Source: a virus
IMG/VR virus record: IMGVR_UViG_3300010373_000003
Span: 28,896 to 92,895 of that record
Direction: 5' to 3' (one strand)
Length of the DNA stretch: 64,000 nt
The translations under genes were made by a program, and so were the position numbers. Numbering within the stretch: the stretch's first letter is position 1; each line of letters opens with the position of its first letter. Under the pieces are notes generated by a model. That model did no database searches and was not told where the DNA came from. It saw only the letters and a list, made by a program, of their open reading frames with translations. Of this stretch, positions 37,599 to 46,312 are shown piece after piece.

Positions 37599-38067
37599 TA
37601 TTAGATTTAGCTTTAAGACCATTCTTAGCCCATTGTAGAACAAAACCAAGATGACCCCAAATCTTATTAGTAATATCTCTACGAGCTATTTCATTACCAA
37701 TTTCTTGATCATAATTAGCAGGATCTACACAAGCAGATGTACCTAATGTATCAAAACCTGTAATAGTAGTATCTAGGACAACAGTAGTTTTCTCACCAAG
37801 TTTAGTACTTGTACCTTGAACTATAAACGATTCAACATCGCTAAAAGAAATCTTAGTACTATCTTCAATAGCTAGATAGTTATTATCAAATCTATCTTTA
37901 GTAGCCCACTCTTTGTAGTTACCATAATCAACTAGATAACCTTCGTCATCAGCTTCTTCACCAAGATCACTAAGATCAGCTTTAAAATAACCAGACTCAA
38001 TAGCTTCTTTTCTAATCATAGGTTCAGCAGAAACAAGCTCTACACCTATATAATGTTTTTTATTCAT
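37591..38067 (-). CDS. N4 Gp49 / Sf6 gene 66 family phage protein
   Basis: 158 aa. The N-terminal YIGVELVSAEPMIRKEAIE, the GYLVDYGNYKEWATKD segment and the C-terminal signature GTSACVDPANYDQEIGNEIA followed by NKIWGHLGFVLQ match the phage family named after N4 Gp49 and Sf6 gene 66. Its function is unknown; it is common among phage early genes. Start and stop overlap both neighbours slightly, as expected in an operon. Confidence 0.75.
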   Translation of the reverse strand: MNKKHYIGVELVSAEPMIRKEAIESGYFKADLSDLGEEADDEGYLVDYGNYKEWATKDRFDNNYLAIEDSTKISFSDVESFIVQGTSTKLGEKTTVVLDTTITGFDTLGTSACVDPANYDQEIGNEIARRDITNKIWGHLGFVLQWAKNGLKAKSNND

Positions 38068-38317
38068 TAGGATTTTTATAATTAAGTTTACATATTACTA
38101 TATTAACATTCTTACCAACAGGTTCGGTAGAACTAAATAGAGTAGGATTAACACCAGTAATATAATGATGACCAGGTTCCCAACCTTTATGATTAGCTCC
38201 TTCAGGAGAATCATAGGATCCTTCACTATAATCATGAATAACCTCTCCACACATAACACATTTTTGTGTTTTAGTATTAGGATTATAAGCAGCTAGATAA
38301 TGTTTAATAACTCTCAT
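38060..38317 (-). CDS. Small zinc-ribbon-like protein
   Basis: 85 aa from the ATG at 38315-38317, directly after the upstream stop. KCVMCGEVIH provides one CxxC pair, and a later His cluster (GHHY) could complete a metal site. No family is recognised; nucleic-acid or protein binding is possible. Confidence 0.55.
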   Translation of the reverse strand: MRVIKHYLAAYNPNTKTQKCVMCGEVIHDYSEGSYDSPEGANHKGWEPGHHYITGVNPTLFSSTEPVGKNVNIVICKLNYKNPNE

Positions 38318-38318
38318 A

Positions 38319-38711
38319 TTATGTATAGTCTTCAATAATTTCCCTGCTACCAATCATACAAACTCCCCATTTAGGAGGAATTTCTCCTAGTACAGAAATA
38401 GCACCATTAAAATAAATCAATTGATACTTATAATAAGTCTTAGATTTATATTTAATATTATTAGTAATACAAAAGCTTTTAAAAGCTTCTTCAACTTTAA
38501 GTTGTTTAATTTTAGCTTCTTCTAGTTTAGCTTTTTCATCTATAAGTTCAGCCCATTCAAATAATGGAGTACCTATAAGTTTACCTATAGATTCATCAGG
38601 TATTTTAACAGTTTCATCTATAGCTAAAGAATTATGATCTATAAGCCATCTATTACCATGTTTAGTACGAGCAATACCTCTTCTTTTAGTATATTTTATT
38701 TCAGTACTCAT
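38319..38711 (-). CDS. Hypothetical early protein
   Basis: 130 aa. A basic N-terminus (YTKRRGIARTKHGNRW), a charged helical middle (~55-80) and a globular C-terminus (IPPKWGVCMIG). No motif or family recognised. Spaced 3 nt after thyX in the same operon. Confidence 0.55.
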   Translation of the reverse strand: MSTEIKYTKRRGIARTKHGNRWLIDHNSLAIDETVKIPDESIGKLIGTPLFEWAELIDEKAKLEEAKIKQLKVEEAFKSFCITNNIKYKSKTYYKYQLIYFNGAISVLGEIPPKWGVCMIGSREIIEDYT

Positions 38712-38714
38712 AAC

Positions 38715-39977
38715 TTAAGATTTAAAAGTTTCTTCAATAAGATGACGACGTTGTATAAAACCACGATAGTTTCTACACCAACCTAATTCTATAACATCTT
38801 TTATCTCTTCAATAGTTCCTTGTACAACAACATCAGGTCTTTTTCCTTTGGATGTACTAACATATTCTTTATCATCCATAGCACGAGAACAATGTTCCAT
38901 AGGAGAACTATGAGGAGGTTGTTGAATAAGAAGTTTATCATCAAGAGTATATAAATCTCCCCATTTAACTTCTTTCTCATCACCAACTATAGTATAAGAA
39001 GTTCTAGCTCCCATAGCAGTAGAAATCTTAATCTTATCTCTAAGCCATTGTATCCCAGTACTTCTGTTACCAGAATTAACATCTGATAATATAGAGATAA
39101 TTTTATTATCAAAAGGAATATGCCATTCACCAGCTTTAAGTTGTTTAGGAATACTTTCATTAACAGTATCATAAATAAGTTCAGCAAGATACATCATATG
39201 TATTTCAGCTTGACCTGTATTTTGTTTAAGTCTATCTAAAACAGAAAACTCATTAAGCCATTTAGCTCCTGCAATACGATCAACATGTTCAGGATTAGAT
39301 GAAGTAATTTCTTCATTATGTTTAATAACATCTTTCCAAGACTTAAATCTCATATCTACAGAAGCAGCTCTAGGAAGAATATATTGAGGACAACGAAGAT
39401 TAAAGAAGTTATCCCAACCTCCTTCAAGACTACCAGTAATAAGCATAGTAGTCCACATAAAGGTTTCAAGTAGTCTATTACATAACTGTTTAGTAACATT
39501 AAGTACATAAAGAATGGTAGCACATTCTACAGCTTTATCTCTAGCAAATAACCACCAATCAATAAGAGACTTAACCTTATTTTTATAATCAACAAGGATA
39601 GTTTCAACAAGTTCAACTCTTTCTTTTATTTTAGCTTCAAGTAAAACATATTCTTTAGAATCTTTAGGATAAGTATTTAAAGTATCATAAAGAATAACTA
39701 TAAATTCATCAAGAGTAACTTTCTTATCAGGATTAAGATATTCACTACCTTGCATACCAGAATGATCTTTCTGCCAAGCAATAGGAATAAAAGGATTATC
39801 TTTAACAGATTGAACCATTTTCTTAAATGGTATAGCACGACTGCTAGAAGTATTCTTACTTAGCATTCTATGAGTATTAACTTCTGCAAGTATAATACGA
39901 GGAAATGTACATAGTATAGAAATAAGTCTATCTCCTTGTGGAGAAAGACTATCAGCAACAATTTCAGCTTTAAACAT
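38715..39977 (-). CDS. thyX: Flavin-dependent thymidylate synthase
   Basis: 420 aa. THRMLSKNTSSSRAIP (~36-50) is the ThyX signature RHRxxSxNxxSxR with the first Arg replaced, and NRLLETFMWTTMLITG ... WDNFFNLR is the second conserved region. ThyX makes dTMP from dUMP using FAD, NADPH and methylene-THF. The protein is longer than typical ThyX (~220-330 aa); the extra part includes a helical stretch around 60-130 and an extended C-terminus. The ATG at 39975-39977 overlaps the previous small gene by 8 nt; a TTG two codons earlier is less likely. Fits the nucleotide-synthesis set with dNMP kinase and the MazG-like enzyme. Confidence 0.85.
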   Translation of the reverse strand: MFKAEIVADSLSPQGDRLISILCTFPRIILAEVNTHRMLSKNTSSSRAIPFKKMVQSVKDNPFIPIAWQKDHSGMQGSEYLNPDKKVTLDEFIVILYDTLNTYPKDSKEYVLLEAKIKERVELVETILVDYKNKVKSLIDWWLFARDKAVECATILYVLNVTKQLCNRLLETFMWTTMLITGSLEGGWDNFFNLRCPQYILPRAASVDMRFKSWKDVIKHNEEITSSNPEHVDRIAGAKWLNEFSVLDRLKQNTGQAEIHMMYLAELIYDTVNESIPKQLKAGEWHIPFDNKIISILSDVNSGNRSTGIQWLRDKIKISTAMGARTSYTIVGDEKEVKWGDLYTLDDKLLIQQPPHSSPMEHCSRAMDDKEYVSTSKGKRPDVVVQGTIEEIKDVIELGWCRNYRGFIQRRHLIEETFKS

Positions 39978-40116
39978 TATCAAAGTTTAATTTCTTAATT
40001 AATTCAATTATTTTAGCAGCAGCAACTTCAGCAGCAGTATTTTGATTATTAGAATTACAAATAGATACTGTTTCGTTTAGTACACTAATAGCGTTTATTA
40101 TAGTTTGATTTTCCAT
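39970..40116 (-). CDS. 48-aa early protein upstream of thyX
   Basis: ATG at 40114-40116 (MENQTIINAISVLNETVSI and onwards, ending in KLNFDNV) and a TAA that overlaps the thyX start by 8 nt. Helical, Ala/Ile-rich and soluble, with one Cys. The tight overlap with thyX and the good fit into the gap support it as a real gene. Function unknown. Confidence 0.55.
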   Translation of the reverse strand: MENQTIINAISVLNETVSICNSNNQNTAAEVAAAKIIELIKKLNFDNV

Positions 40117-40125
40117 GATATAATA

Positions 40126-40335
40126 TTATATTCTTTCTACTTTATAAACTCCTTTAATTTCATCTTCAAAATAGTTGCCAGGAGAAGCACTATCTAATAG
40201 TTTTTCTAATACTTCTCTAGGAACACCTAAATATTTATATTGAGCTCCTCTATTAAAAGTTAAATATAAAGTATTATCTTCCCAACCCGCATAACTAATA
40301 CGAGTTGAGTTAACAGGATGCATTGGAACTGGCAT
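40126..40335 (-). CDS. KTSC-domain protein
   Basis: 69 aa. The pattern NSTRISYAGWEDNTLYLTF, then GAQYKYLGVPREVLEKLLDS, then GNYFEDEIKGVY, matches the KTSC domain (about 60 residues, found alone or fused to nucleic-acid enzymes). The characteristic Ser/Lys positions are partly altered (NSTR). Its molecular role is not settled; it is common among phage early genes. Confidence 0.75.
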   Translation of the reverse strand: MPVPMHPVNSTRISYAGWEDNTLYLTFNRGAQYKYLGVPREVLEKLLDSASPGNYFEDEIKGVYKVERI

Positions 40336-40338
40336 AAC

Positions 40339-40605
40339 TTATAATTCAATAGTTGCAATTTCCCAATCTTCAGCAAAAATATCATTAATGCTAGGAACCC
40401 AAGTACTAACAGTATCATTAACATTTTTAATAGCTAAATACTCATTATAATTAACATACTCACCAAATACCATTTTAGCAAGTTCTGTCATAGAAGGATA
40501 TGTAGCAGCAGGAACATAATATACAAACATCCCTTTTCCATTCCAACCTTTTCTGCAAATAGGTTTACCTTCTTTAGCAGCTTTTGTAGCTTCTCCAAAA
40601 TTCAT
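40339..40605 (-). CDS. DUF2829 protein, Tad2-like anti-Thoeris candidate
   Basis: 88 aa. MNFGEATKAAKEGKPICRKG followed by WNGKGMFVYYV, the YLAIKNVNDTVSTWVPS segment and the closing FAEDWEI match DUF2829. Members of this family include Tad2, which sequesters the Thoeris signal molecule (1''-3' gcADPR). Start and stop are close to both neighbours (3 and 6 nt). Binding of a nucleotide signal is inferred from family membership; not every DUF2829 protein has been tested. It neighbours an Acb2-like gene, which strengthens an anti-defence reading. Confidence 0.7.
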   Translation of the reverse strand: MNFGEATKAAKEGKPICRKGWNGKGMFVYYVPAATYPSMTELAKMVFGEYVNYNEYLAIKNVNDTVSTWVPSINDIFAEDWEIATIEL

Positions 40606-40611
40606 AATAAC

Positions 40612-40818
40612 TTATATTTTATGGTTACGTTCAAGATCTAAATTACAATAAAGCCAAGCTTCCTCTAATTTAGAATTAACAATAGCTCTTTCACGAGCTT
40701 TAGGTAAAGTAGCAACTTTAGACATTAATACTGCAATATCAGCAGCAATACTGTACATAACATCAGCGTTATCTATTTGTTCTTTAGTAGCAAGAGGTTT
40801 ATTTACTTGTTCGCTCAT
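40612..40818 (-). CDS. Acb2-like helical-hairpin protein, anti-CBASS candidate
   Basis: 68 aa, all-helical. The C-terminal part LPKARERAIVNSKLEEAWLY resembles the Acb2/Tad1 hairpin pattern (roughly P-x-SRExSLAxTxLEEAxxWA), in which hexamers bind cyclic di- and trinucleotides and block CBASS. The gene overlaps its upstream neighbour by 20 nt and precedes the Tad2-like gene. The match is by pattern only and the sequence is short; an unrelated helical hairpin is possible. Confidence 0.5.
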   Translation of the reverse strand: MSEQVNKPLATKEQIDNADVMYSIAADIAVLMSKVATLPKARERAIVNSKLEEAWLYCNLDLERNHKI

Positions 40819-41878
40819 TATTAGTTTCTTTCTTTAATTTATAAATTATAACATCAATATCAATATCAGCACTTTCATTATCTCTACAATAATTCTTTTT
40901 AAAAGTATTAAGCAAAGTAATTACTTTCTTGTTTTTAGCAGCAATTCTAGCAGAAGTAAATTTATCTTTACGATTAGTTACATTATCTTTTTTAAACTTA
41001 GGATGATTCTTAAGAACATCTTTAACACGTTGATTATTAATAACCTCTTTATGATAAGTATCATAAAATTGTATTTTATTATCAACAGTTATAGCTTTAA
41101 TAGGTTTAACTTCTTCATCTGTAAGTCTAGAAACATAACTATAATCTCTAGAATTATAATTAACAGGTTTACGAACAACTACTTTAGACCTGTTATAAGC
41201 TTCTAGTATTTTAGAAGTAGAACGATCTATATCCCAATCATAAGGAACTCGTCTATCTCTATCTAAACTGAGATGCTCAGGATTAATATTATAGGAATAA
41301 TTAAGATTTGGTATATTACATACAAATAAATTACCTGAATAAATATTACCAGTACTTTTGTTATTGTTAATAAGTTGGCCATAATAGTCATCATCAAATA
41401 GTATATCGTCTTTAGTAATAATATTAGAAACAAAAGTATTATATATTTCTCTAGGACAATTAAACGTAGTTTTAAATAGTTTATCATTAAAATCTACAGA
41501 AGTATAAGTAATATGAAATGATTCACCAATAGCAACACTTCTATCAAAACCTCCAATAAGTCTGTAATGATATGTGTCTAAAGCAAAATAATGATTTTCT
41601 CTAGTAAATATAAGAAAAGCAGCTTTAAGACCTTCACCATGATGACCAATTGATTTACCATCTGATTTACTAGTATTACCTAATCTTAGAAACTCTAATG
41701 AATTAGGATTATAATCATTAGAAATGGTAACATTAACAATATTAGGATTAGGAGTATCTTTGACTTTTAAGTCATATTTACCATAATCAATATAATTTTG
41801 AAATACTTCTCTGAGAGCATCTTCTATAGTCCAAGACTCTAGATAATCTCTACCAAAAGCATATTGTACTTTATTCAT
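40799..41878 (-). CDS. GHKL-type ATPase
   Basis: 359 aa. REVFQNYIDYG (Glu24, Asn28, Asp31) is the N-box and GHHGEGLKAA (78-87) the ATP-lid G-box of the gyrase/Hsp90/histidine kinase/MutL superfamily. No kinase or DNA-binding domain follows; the C-terminal third is Lys/Asn-rich (KFKKDNVTNRKDKFTS). Stand-alone GHKL proteins in phages include rIIA-like membrane-integrity and anti-exclusion factors, but no closer match is evident. Located directly upstream of the anti-defence candidates. Confidence 0.65.
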   Translation of the reverse strand: MNKVQYAFGRDYLESWTIEDALREVFQNYIDYGKYDLKVKDTPNPNIVNVTISNDYNPNSLEFLRLGNTSKSDGKSIGHHGEGLKAAFLIFTRENHYFALDTYHYRLIGGFDRSVAIGESFHITYTSVDFNDKLFKTTFNCPREIYNTFVSNIITKDDILFDDDYYGQLINNNKSTGNIYSGNLFVCNIPNLNYSYNINPEHLSLDRDRRVPYDWDIDRSTSKILEAYNRSKVVVRKPVNYNSRDYSYVSRLTDEEVKPIKAITVDNKIQFYDTYHKEVINNQRVKDVLKNHPKFKKDNVTNRKDKFTSARIAAKNKKVITLLNTFKKNYCRDNESADIDIDVIIYKLKKETNNERTSK

Positions 41879-41881
41879 AAT

Positions 41882-42115
41882 TTACAATAATATAGTATTA
41901 TTAGGATTATATTTAAGATCTGTAAATACTCTACAAAAATTATGTTTATTCATACAATATCCTTTGTTATCAGCAGTACTTTTATAATAAACACCATTAT
42001 AAAAAGATCCAGTAAAAGGATCTAAGCACTCTACAAAATCAATTAATCTGTAAGTTATATTAGACCTTATATGAGTATAATACATACCTCTTTGAATAGT
42101 ATCTATATCTAACAT
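41882..42115 (-). CDS. Hypothetical small early protein
   Basis: 77 aa, with a beta-rich pattern (GMYYTHIRSNITYRLIDFVE) loosely like DUF1653-type folds, then FYNGVYYKS. Two Cys (CMNKHNFC) are spaced by six residues. No confident family. It lies 3 nt from each neighbour. Confidence 0.5.
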   Translation of the reverse strand: MLDIDTIQRGMYYTHIRSNITYRLIDFVECLDPFTGSFYNGVYYKSTADNKGYCMNKHNFCRVFTDLKYNPNNTILL

Positions 42116-42117
42116 AT

Positions 42118-42450
42118 CTAATCTATAAGTTCTTTAAACCTATTATAAATATGATCAAGTTCTTGTTCATTAACAAGAATACTACCACCTATTCCCATAA
42201 TACGATACTTATCTTTAGTACCATTATGATCTCTTTTAAATAAGAATTCATATACAGGAATAATAATAGTTTCACCTCCTTTAACAATTTCTAAAGCTGA
42301 GTTAAGATCATCTTTAGAAATATCAACAGTATCAACTTCTTTAGTTGTATCCATCTTCTGCATTTCACCAACTTTTTCATCAGTGTTAACAGTTTTACCT
42401 ACTCCTTGAATAGGAGTTACTTTAGTTTTATCAAATTTAAATTGAGTCAT
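42118..42450 (-). CDS. Hypothetical early protein
   Basis: 110 aa from the ATG at 42448-42450 (MTQFKFDKTKVTPIQGVGKT), just after the upstream stop at 42452; the longer reading adds a hydrophobic leader from another frame of that gene and is rejected. A charged, disordered first half (EMQKMDTTKEVDTVDISKDD) is followed by a small beta domain (YRIMGIGGSILVNEQ). No family recognised. Confidence 0.5.
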   Translation of the reverse strand: MTQFKFDKTKVTPIQGVGKTVNTDEKVGEMQKMDTTKEVDTVDISKDDLNSALEIVKGGETIIIPVYEFLFKRDHNGTKDKYRIMGIGGSILVNEQELDHIYNRFKELID

Positions 42451-42451
42451 C

Positions 42452-42940
42452 TTAATATTCTTTAACAAATGATAAATTAGCAGGACTATAATTAATAGAT
42501 TTAAGAGTCTTGCCATCAGGTTGACGAACTATAATATAAATAGTTTTATAATCTAAACTATTTACATCATAAATCTCTTTAGCAATATAACCACACTCAA
42601 CACCTTCTCTTTCATACTTAGCAACAGTAAGTTCAGCTTCTTCTTTAGAAATACAAGCTTTACTCATATTAGAACGTTGAACTTCAGCAAATATACTAGG
42701 GAATAAATCAACCATTCCACATTCAACAACAGTACCATCTAAGAAGTATCTAGCATCTGCTAAAGCATCAGCAACCTCTACAATATCTTTATTAGCTAAA
42801 GCTTGTTTTAATTCTTCTAGTTCATCAATTATCCATTGAATCCTAGTAGCAAGTCTTGCTTCATCAATAAGAGTAGGTTTTGTTTCAACAGGATGGTTAA
42901 ACGTTTCATGAAACACTTTAACAGCTTCTAATGTATTCAT
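42452..42940 (-). CDS. MazG-like / PRA-PH-type NTP pyrophosphohydrolase
   Basis: 162 aa. IIDELEELKQAL (Glu40, Glu42, Glu43) and VEVADALADARYFLDG (Glu55, Asp58) form the EExxE ... ExxD metal site of all-alpha NTP pyrophosphohydrolases. Such phage enzymes hydrolyse non-canonical or excess (d)NTPs and may lower the alarmone response. The C-terminal ~60 residues are an extra beta region. It is grouped with thyX and dNMP kinase in nucleotide metabolism. Confidence 0.75.
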   Translation of the reverse strand: MNTLEAVKVFHETFNHPVETKPTLIDEARLATRIQWIIDELEELKQALANKDIVEVADALADARYFLDGTVVECGMVDLFPSIFAEVQRSNMSKACISKEEAELTVAKYEREGVECGYIAKEIYDVNSLDYKTIYIIVRQPDGKTLKSINYSPANLSFVKEY

Positions 42941-42945
42941 ATTAA

Positions 42946-43980
42946 TTATAAAGTTAAAATTAAATTACCAGCAGTCTCTATTTTCTTAGATTTATCTCCA
43001 TAAAGAAGACTATCCATACGCTTAAGACCAACAGCGCTATCTACATTTGAATAGTATCCAGTAATAGCACCATATACTCCCCATCCAGTATCAAGTATTT
43101 CTCTTTGACCGGGACCAGTATAATAGTACTTATTGATCTCATGTATAGTATTAACTTTCTTCATACTAATACCGCTATCTTCAATAGCAGACCAATTCTT
43201 AGCAACAATTTGTTCAATAGTATGACCTGTAACTTTAATAGCTTCAAGTTCAGCATCATTTAAAATAACAGAAGCAAATACACTTTGAGCTTTCTTTTCA
43301 GGATAAGCTCTTTTATACATAGCTTCATAAGATTGACTAACAGCATCTATCCTATCTTTACATATACCAAGTATTTCATTGGCAGTATCTATATTATTAA
43401 GTACAGATTTAGTATGACGGAAAGATACATAATTACTAGTACTAGCAATAGCAGCATTTAGTGTATTTCCACAAATAACTCTAATAGGAGTAAGTAGAAT
43501 TTTAACACCTCCAGTACCATCATGAGTAGTTGTAAATACAAGATAAGTATCTACAGGATCTTGTCCATTAATAAGCATTCCAGTGGGAAGTTTAGCAGAA
43601 ACAAATACTCTTTCTCCATTACCAAAACATCCAGCAGTTTGCCAAATAGCTTTGTTTTTACCTATAGCACCATCAAAGAATTTAAAAGCTTCAACGTTTT
43701 GTACAGGAGTATAACGACCTTTAACAACACCTAATGGTATATTATTATCAGTACGATATACAGAGAAAGCATTAGGACAATCTATATAGAAATCTCCACC
43801 ACGAGTAAATCCATCTTCTCTTTCAGAATCAGATGATTTAGCAGGAGTTTTAGCAACAAGTTCACATTTAGCAACTTCCCAATCTAACTTTGCTGCAATC
43901 ATTACTTCTTCAGCAGTGCGACAATTTTCAACATTAACAACACCTTTAAATGCGAAAGGTATACCTTTAATAAAACTCAT
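42946..43980 (-). CDS. DUF932 phage/plasmid protein
   Basis: 344 aa. The family signature DGTGGVKILLTPIRVICGNT followed by LNAAIAS, with a C-terminal GVYGAITGYYSNVDS, identifies the DUF932 phage/plasmid-like family, which is common next to recombination and replication genes. Its biochemical role is not established. Start ATG 43980, 6 nt after the upstream gene. Confidence 0.8.
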   Translation of the reverse strand: MSFIKGIPFAFKGVVNVENCRTAEEVMIAAKLDWEVAKCELVAKTPAKSSDSEREDGFTRGGDFYIDCPNAFSVYRTDNNIPLGVVKGRYTPVQNVEAFKFFDGAIGKNKAIWQTAGCFGNGERVFVSAKLPTGMLINGQDPVDTYLVFTTTHDGTGGVKILLTPIRVICGNTLNAAIASTSNYVSFRHTKSVLNNIDTANEILGICKDRIDAVSQSYEAMYKRAYPEKKAQSVFASVILNDAELEAIKVTGHTIEQIVAKNWSAIEDSGISMKKVNTIHEINKYYYTGPGQREILDTGWGVYGAITGYYSNVDSAVGLKRMDSLLYGDKSKKIETAGNLILTL

Positions 43981-43986
43981 ATCTAC

Positions 43987-44730
43987 TTATTTATTTAACT
44001 TGGTATATTTACGAATATCATACGTACCTTTAATAGATTCATCTACTTCGGTAATAACAATATATTTACTTCTAAGAACTTTTAGCATAGGATCTCTAGC
44101 ATCAACAGTATAAATATGATTAGTATTAAAATCATTTATAACATCTTGTATAACACTAACTCCTAGCTTAACAGATGTAAATAAATCTATATCTTTAGAT
44201 CTATTTATATCAATAGTACAATAACTAATATATTCTCCAGTAACAACTCCTCCTTTAGTAATATAAACTTTACCAGTCATAGTCCAATCTGGAGCTGGTA
44301 CAAATTCTTTATTATGATTATGGTCATAAGCTGACTTTACATAACCTATATAAGGACTAATATGAATATATATAGCAATACCTTGATAGACCTCTTTCCT
44401 AATTTGATCATATCTTTTATTAAAATATACTTCAAATTTATCTCCATCAATCACATCACTATCATCCAAATAAAACTCATTATCATCAAAAGTTAAAGGA
44501 GATAAAGGTTTACCTAATATTAAAGTATAAAGATCATTAATATTAGCAGCTATTTCTTTATGATTAAAATAGTTAAAATTAATAATCTCTGCTATACGAA
44601 GTAAAGTATTAAAATTATTTAATACTTTAAGACCTTCTTCACTAGTTTGATCAAGAGAAGCTAATTTAATATTAGCCTCTCTTGCAATTCTAGTAGCAAG
44701 TTCATTCTCGTTATCTAACGTGTCATACAT
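43987..44730 (-). CDS. Hypothetical protein
   Basis: 247 aa. A helical N-terminal half (~1-75), then an acidic patch (FYLDDSDVIDGDKFEVYFN) and a beta-rich C-terminal half. No recognisable motif, Cys cluster or membrane segment. It is embedded in the operon between DUF932 and Gp157, with a 1-nt gap upstream. Confidence 0.5.
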   Translation of the reverse strand: MYDTLDNENELATRIAREANIKLASLDQTSEEGLKVLNNFNTLLRIAEIINFNYFNHKEIAANINDLYTLILGKPLSPLTFDDNEFYLDDSDVIDGDKFEVYFNKRYDQIRKEVYQGIAIYIHISPYIGYVKSAYDHNHNKEFVPAPDWTMTGKVYITKGGVVTGEYISYCTIDINRSKDIDLFTSVKLGVSVIQDVINDFNTNHIYTVDARDPMLKVLRSKYIVITEVDESIKGTYDIRKYTKLNK

Positions 44731-44731
44731 A

Positions 44732-45553
44732 CTATTTCATTTGTATAGATTCATTTTTAACAATCTTAGCAACAGAAGGATAACTGAATTGTTTATCATT
44801 ACCTTCTGTATTATTAATAGTATCAGCGGTAACAATAACAGATTTCCAATCATCTTTAGCTGTATGATCTCTCATACTAGTATTTATAGGATTTTTAGCA
44901 TAAAGAATTAAAGCATCTTTACCAGTTCTAAACAAATCATAAATAGATTGAGTAGTAGTAATCTCTATTTTAAGAGTAGTAAGATCAGAAAGAGTATAAG
45001 GTATAAATTCACCTTTTAATTCTAAACCAAGTACCTCAGTGTTTTGGGCGTCATGTTCAGCTTTAAGATTAGCATTAACACTATCAAGGATACCTTGTAG
45101 TTCAACATCTTGTCCTGTATATAATACTCCATTATCAACAAGTTCACGTACATATCTTTCAAATTCTCCTATAAGAATTCTAATTCTAGCGTCATTAGTT
45201 TCAACAGATTGACTACCTTTAGTAAATAATCTTACAGTAGGTAGATCAATAAACTTATTAGTCTTACCTTCAGTACCAAACATCTGTACAGCACCAAGCA
45301 TAGCTTTCTTAAGTTGAGTAATTCTAGTCTCCTTAGTTTTAGCTTTAGCTTGAAGTCTCTTAACTTCTTTCTTAACAACATCTACATCTCCATCTAGCGA
45401 AATGATATATTTAACATAGTTGTCAAGCTTAACATTAAGATTCTCTTTAGTAATATTTAATTGAGCATAAGTTTCATCACTTATCTCCCCATCGTTTTCC
45501 TCTATCTCCGCAAAGATACGAAGTAACTCTTCTTCAATATTATATAAACTCAT
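44732..45553 (-). CDS. Siphovirus Gp157-like protein
   Basis: 273 aa. The first ~110 residues (LYNIEEELLRIFAEIEENDG, EISDETY, then a long coiled coil with KRLQAKAKTKETRITQLKKA) match the Gp157 family linked in some phages to infection phenotypes and found near recombination genes. The C-terminal part is unlike the family core and may be a phage-specific extension. Function unknown. Confidence 0.65.
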   Translation of the reverse strand: MSLYNIEEELLRIFAEIEENDGEISDETYAQLNITKENLNVKLDNYVKYIISLDGDVDVVKKEVKRLQAKAKTKETRITQLKKAMLGAVQMFGTEGKTNKFIDLPTVRLFTKGSQSVETNDARIRILIGEFERYVRELVDNGVLYTGQDVELQGILDSVNANLKAEHDAQNTEVLGLELKGEFIPYTLSDLTTLKIEITTTQSIYDLFRTGKDALILYAKNPINTSMRDHTAKDDWKSVIVTADTINNTEGNDKQFSYPSVAKIVKNESIQMK

Positions 45554-45565
45554 ACAAATATTATA

Positions 45566-46309
45566 TTAGTAACCGTAATTATGAGTAAGACGTTTAATAG
45601 GTTGGTTCTTAATATCAGGAACCTCAATATACTCAATATTATAATTAGCAATTATCTCCTGATATTTAAGACTTTTAACATCAACAAACATTAACCAATC
45701 ATCAGAAGTAACTTCAATTTGAGTTACAGGTAGATAAATAATTCCTTTGGGAATATATCCACCTTCTGTATGTTCAGGTTTAACATAACAACGTCTAAAA
45801 GCTTGACCTGTAGCTAAACCAGCTCTACATAGAAAGACAGTACCAGTATAAGTGCCACCATTATGATCTATAACATCTTTTTCATTTATAAACTTACTCT
45901 TAACAACTTGTTTAACAAAAGCATTGACATTATAGATACCTTTATCATCCATAAATATGTGACCATATCTATTATTTTGTTTAACATTAATATCTCTATC
46001 AACTTTATTCCATTCATCATCATTAAGTTTAAGAGCAGATATTATTTTAAAATTAGCAAGTTTACTAAATAGATCAATACCCATACCAGAACTAAACCCA
46101 CTATGACCGAATGTACTAAACAACTTAAGTAATTTAATAGTCTGATCAGCAATAAGTTTATTCATAGAATCTCCTGTATAGAATCCAGCTAAAGTAAGTT
46201 CTCTTGTAGCATGATTAATTGTACCACTTTTCTTACTTAAATGGTCAAGAGCAAAATTTAGCATAAACATTAACACTTTATACCTAAAACGAGCAATAGT
46301 ATTTTTCAT
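45566..46309 (-). CDS. Conserved phage protein of unknown function
   Basis: 247 aa. ELTLAGFYTGDSMNKLIADQ, then KLLKLFSTFGHSGFSSG and DDEWNKVDRD followed by NNRYGHIFMD, is a recurring pattern in small phage proteins of unknown role; here a longer N-terminus and a C-terminal beta domain are added. No catalytic motif is certain. Confidence 0.55.
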   Translation of the reverse strand: MKNTIARFRYKVLMFMLNFALDHLSKKSGTINHATRELTLAGFYTGDSMNKLIADQTIKLLKLFSTFGHSGFSSGMGIDLFSKLANFKIISALKLNDDEWNKVDRDINVKQNNRYGHIFMDDKGIYNVNAFVKQVVKSKFINEKDVIDHNGGTYTGTVFLCRAGLATGQAFRRCYVKPEHTEGGYIPKGIIYLPVTQIEVTSDDWLMFVDVKSLKYQEIIANYNIEYIEVPDIKNQPIKRLTHNYGY

Positions 46310-46312
46310 AAT

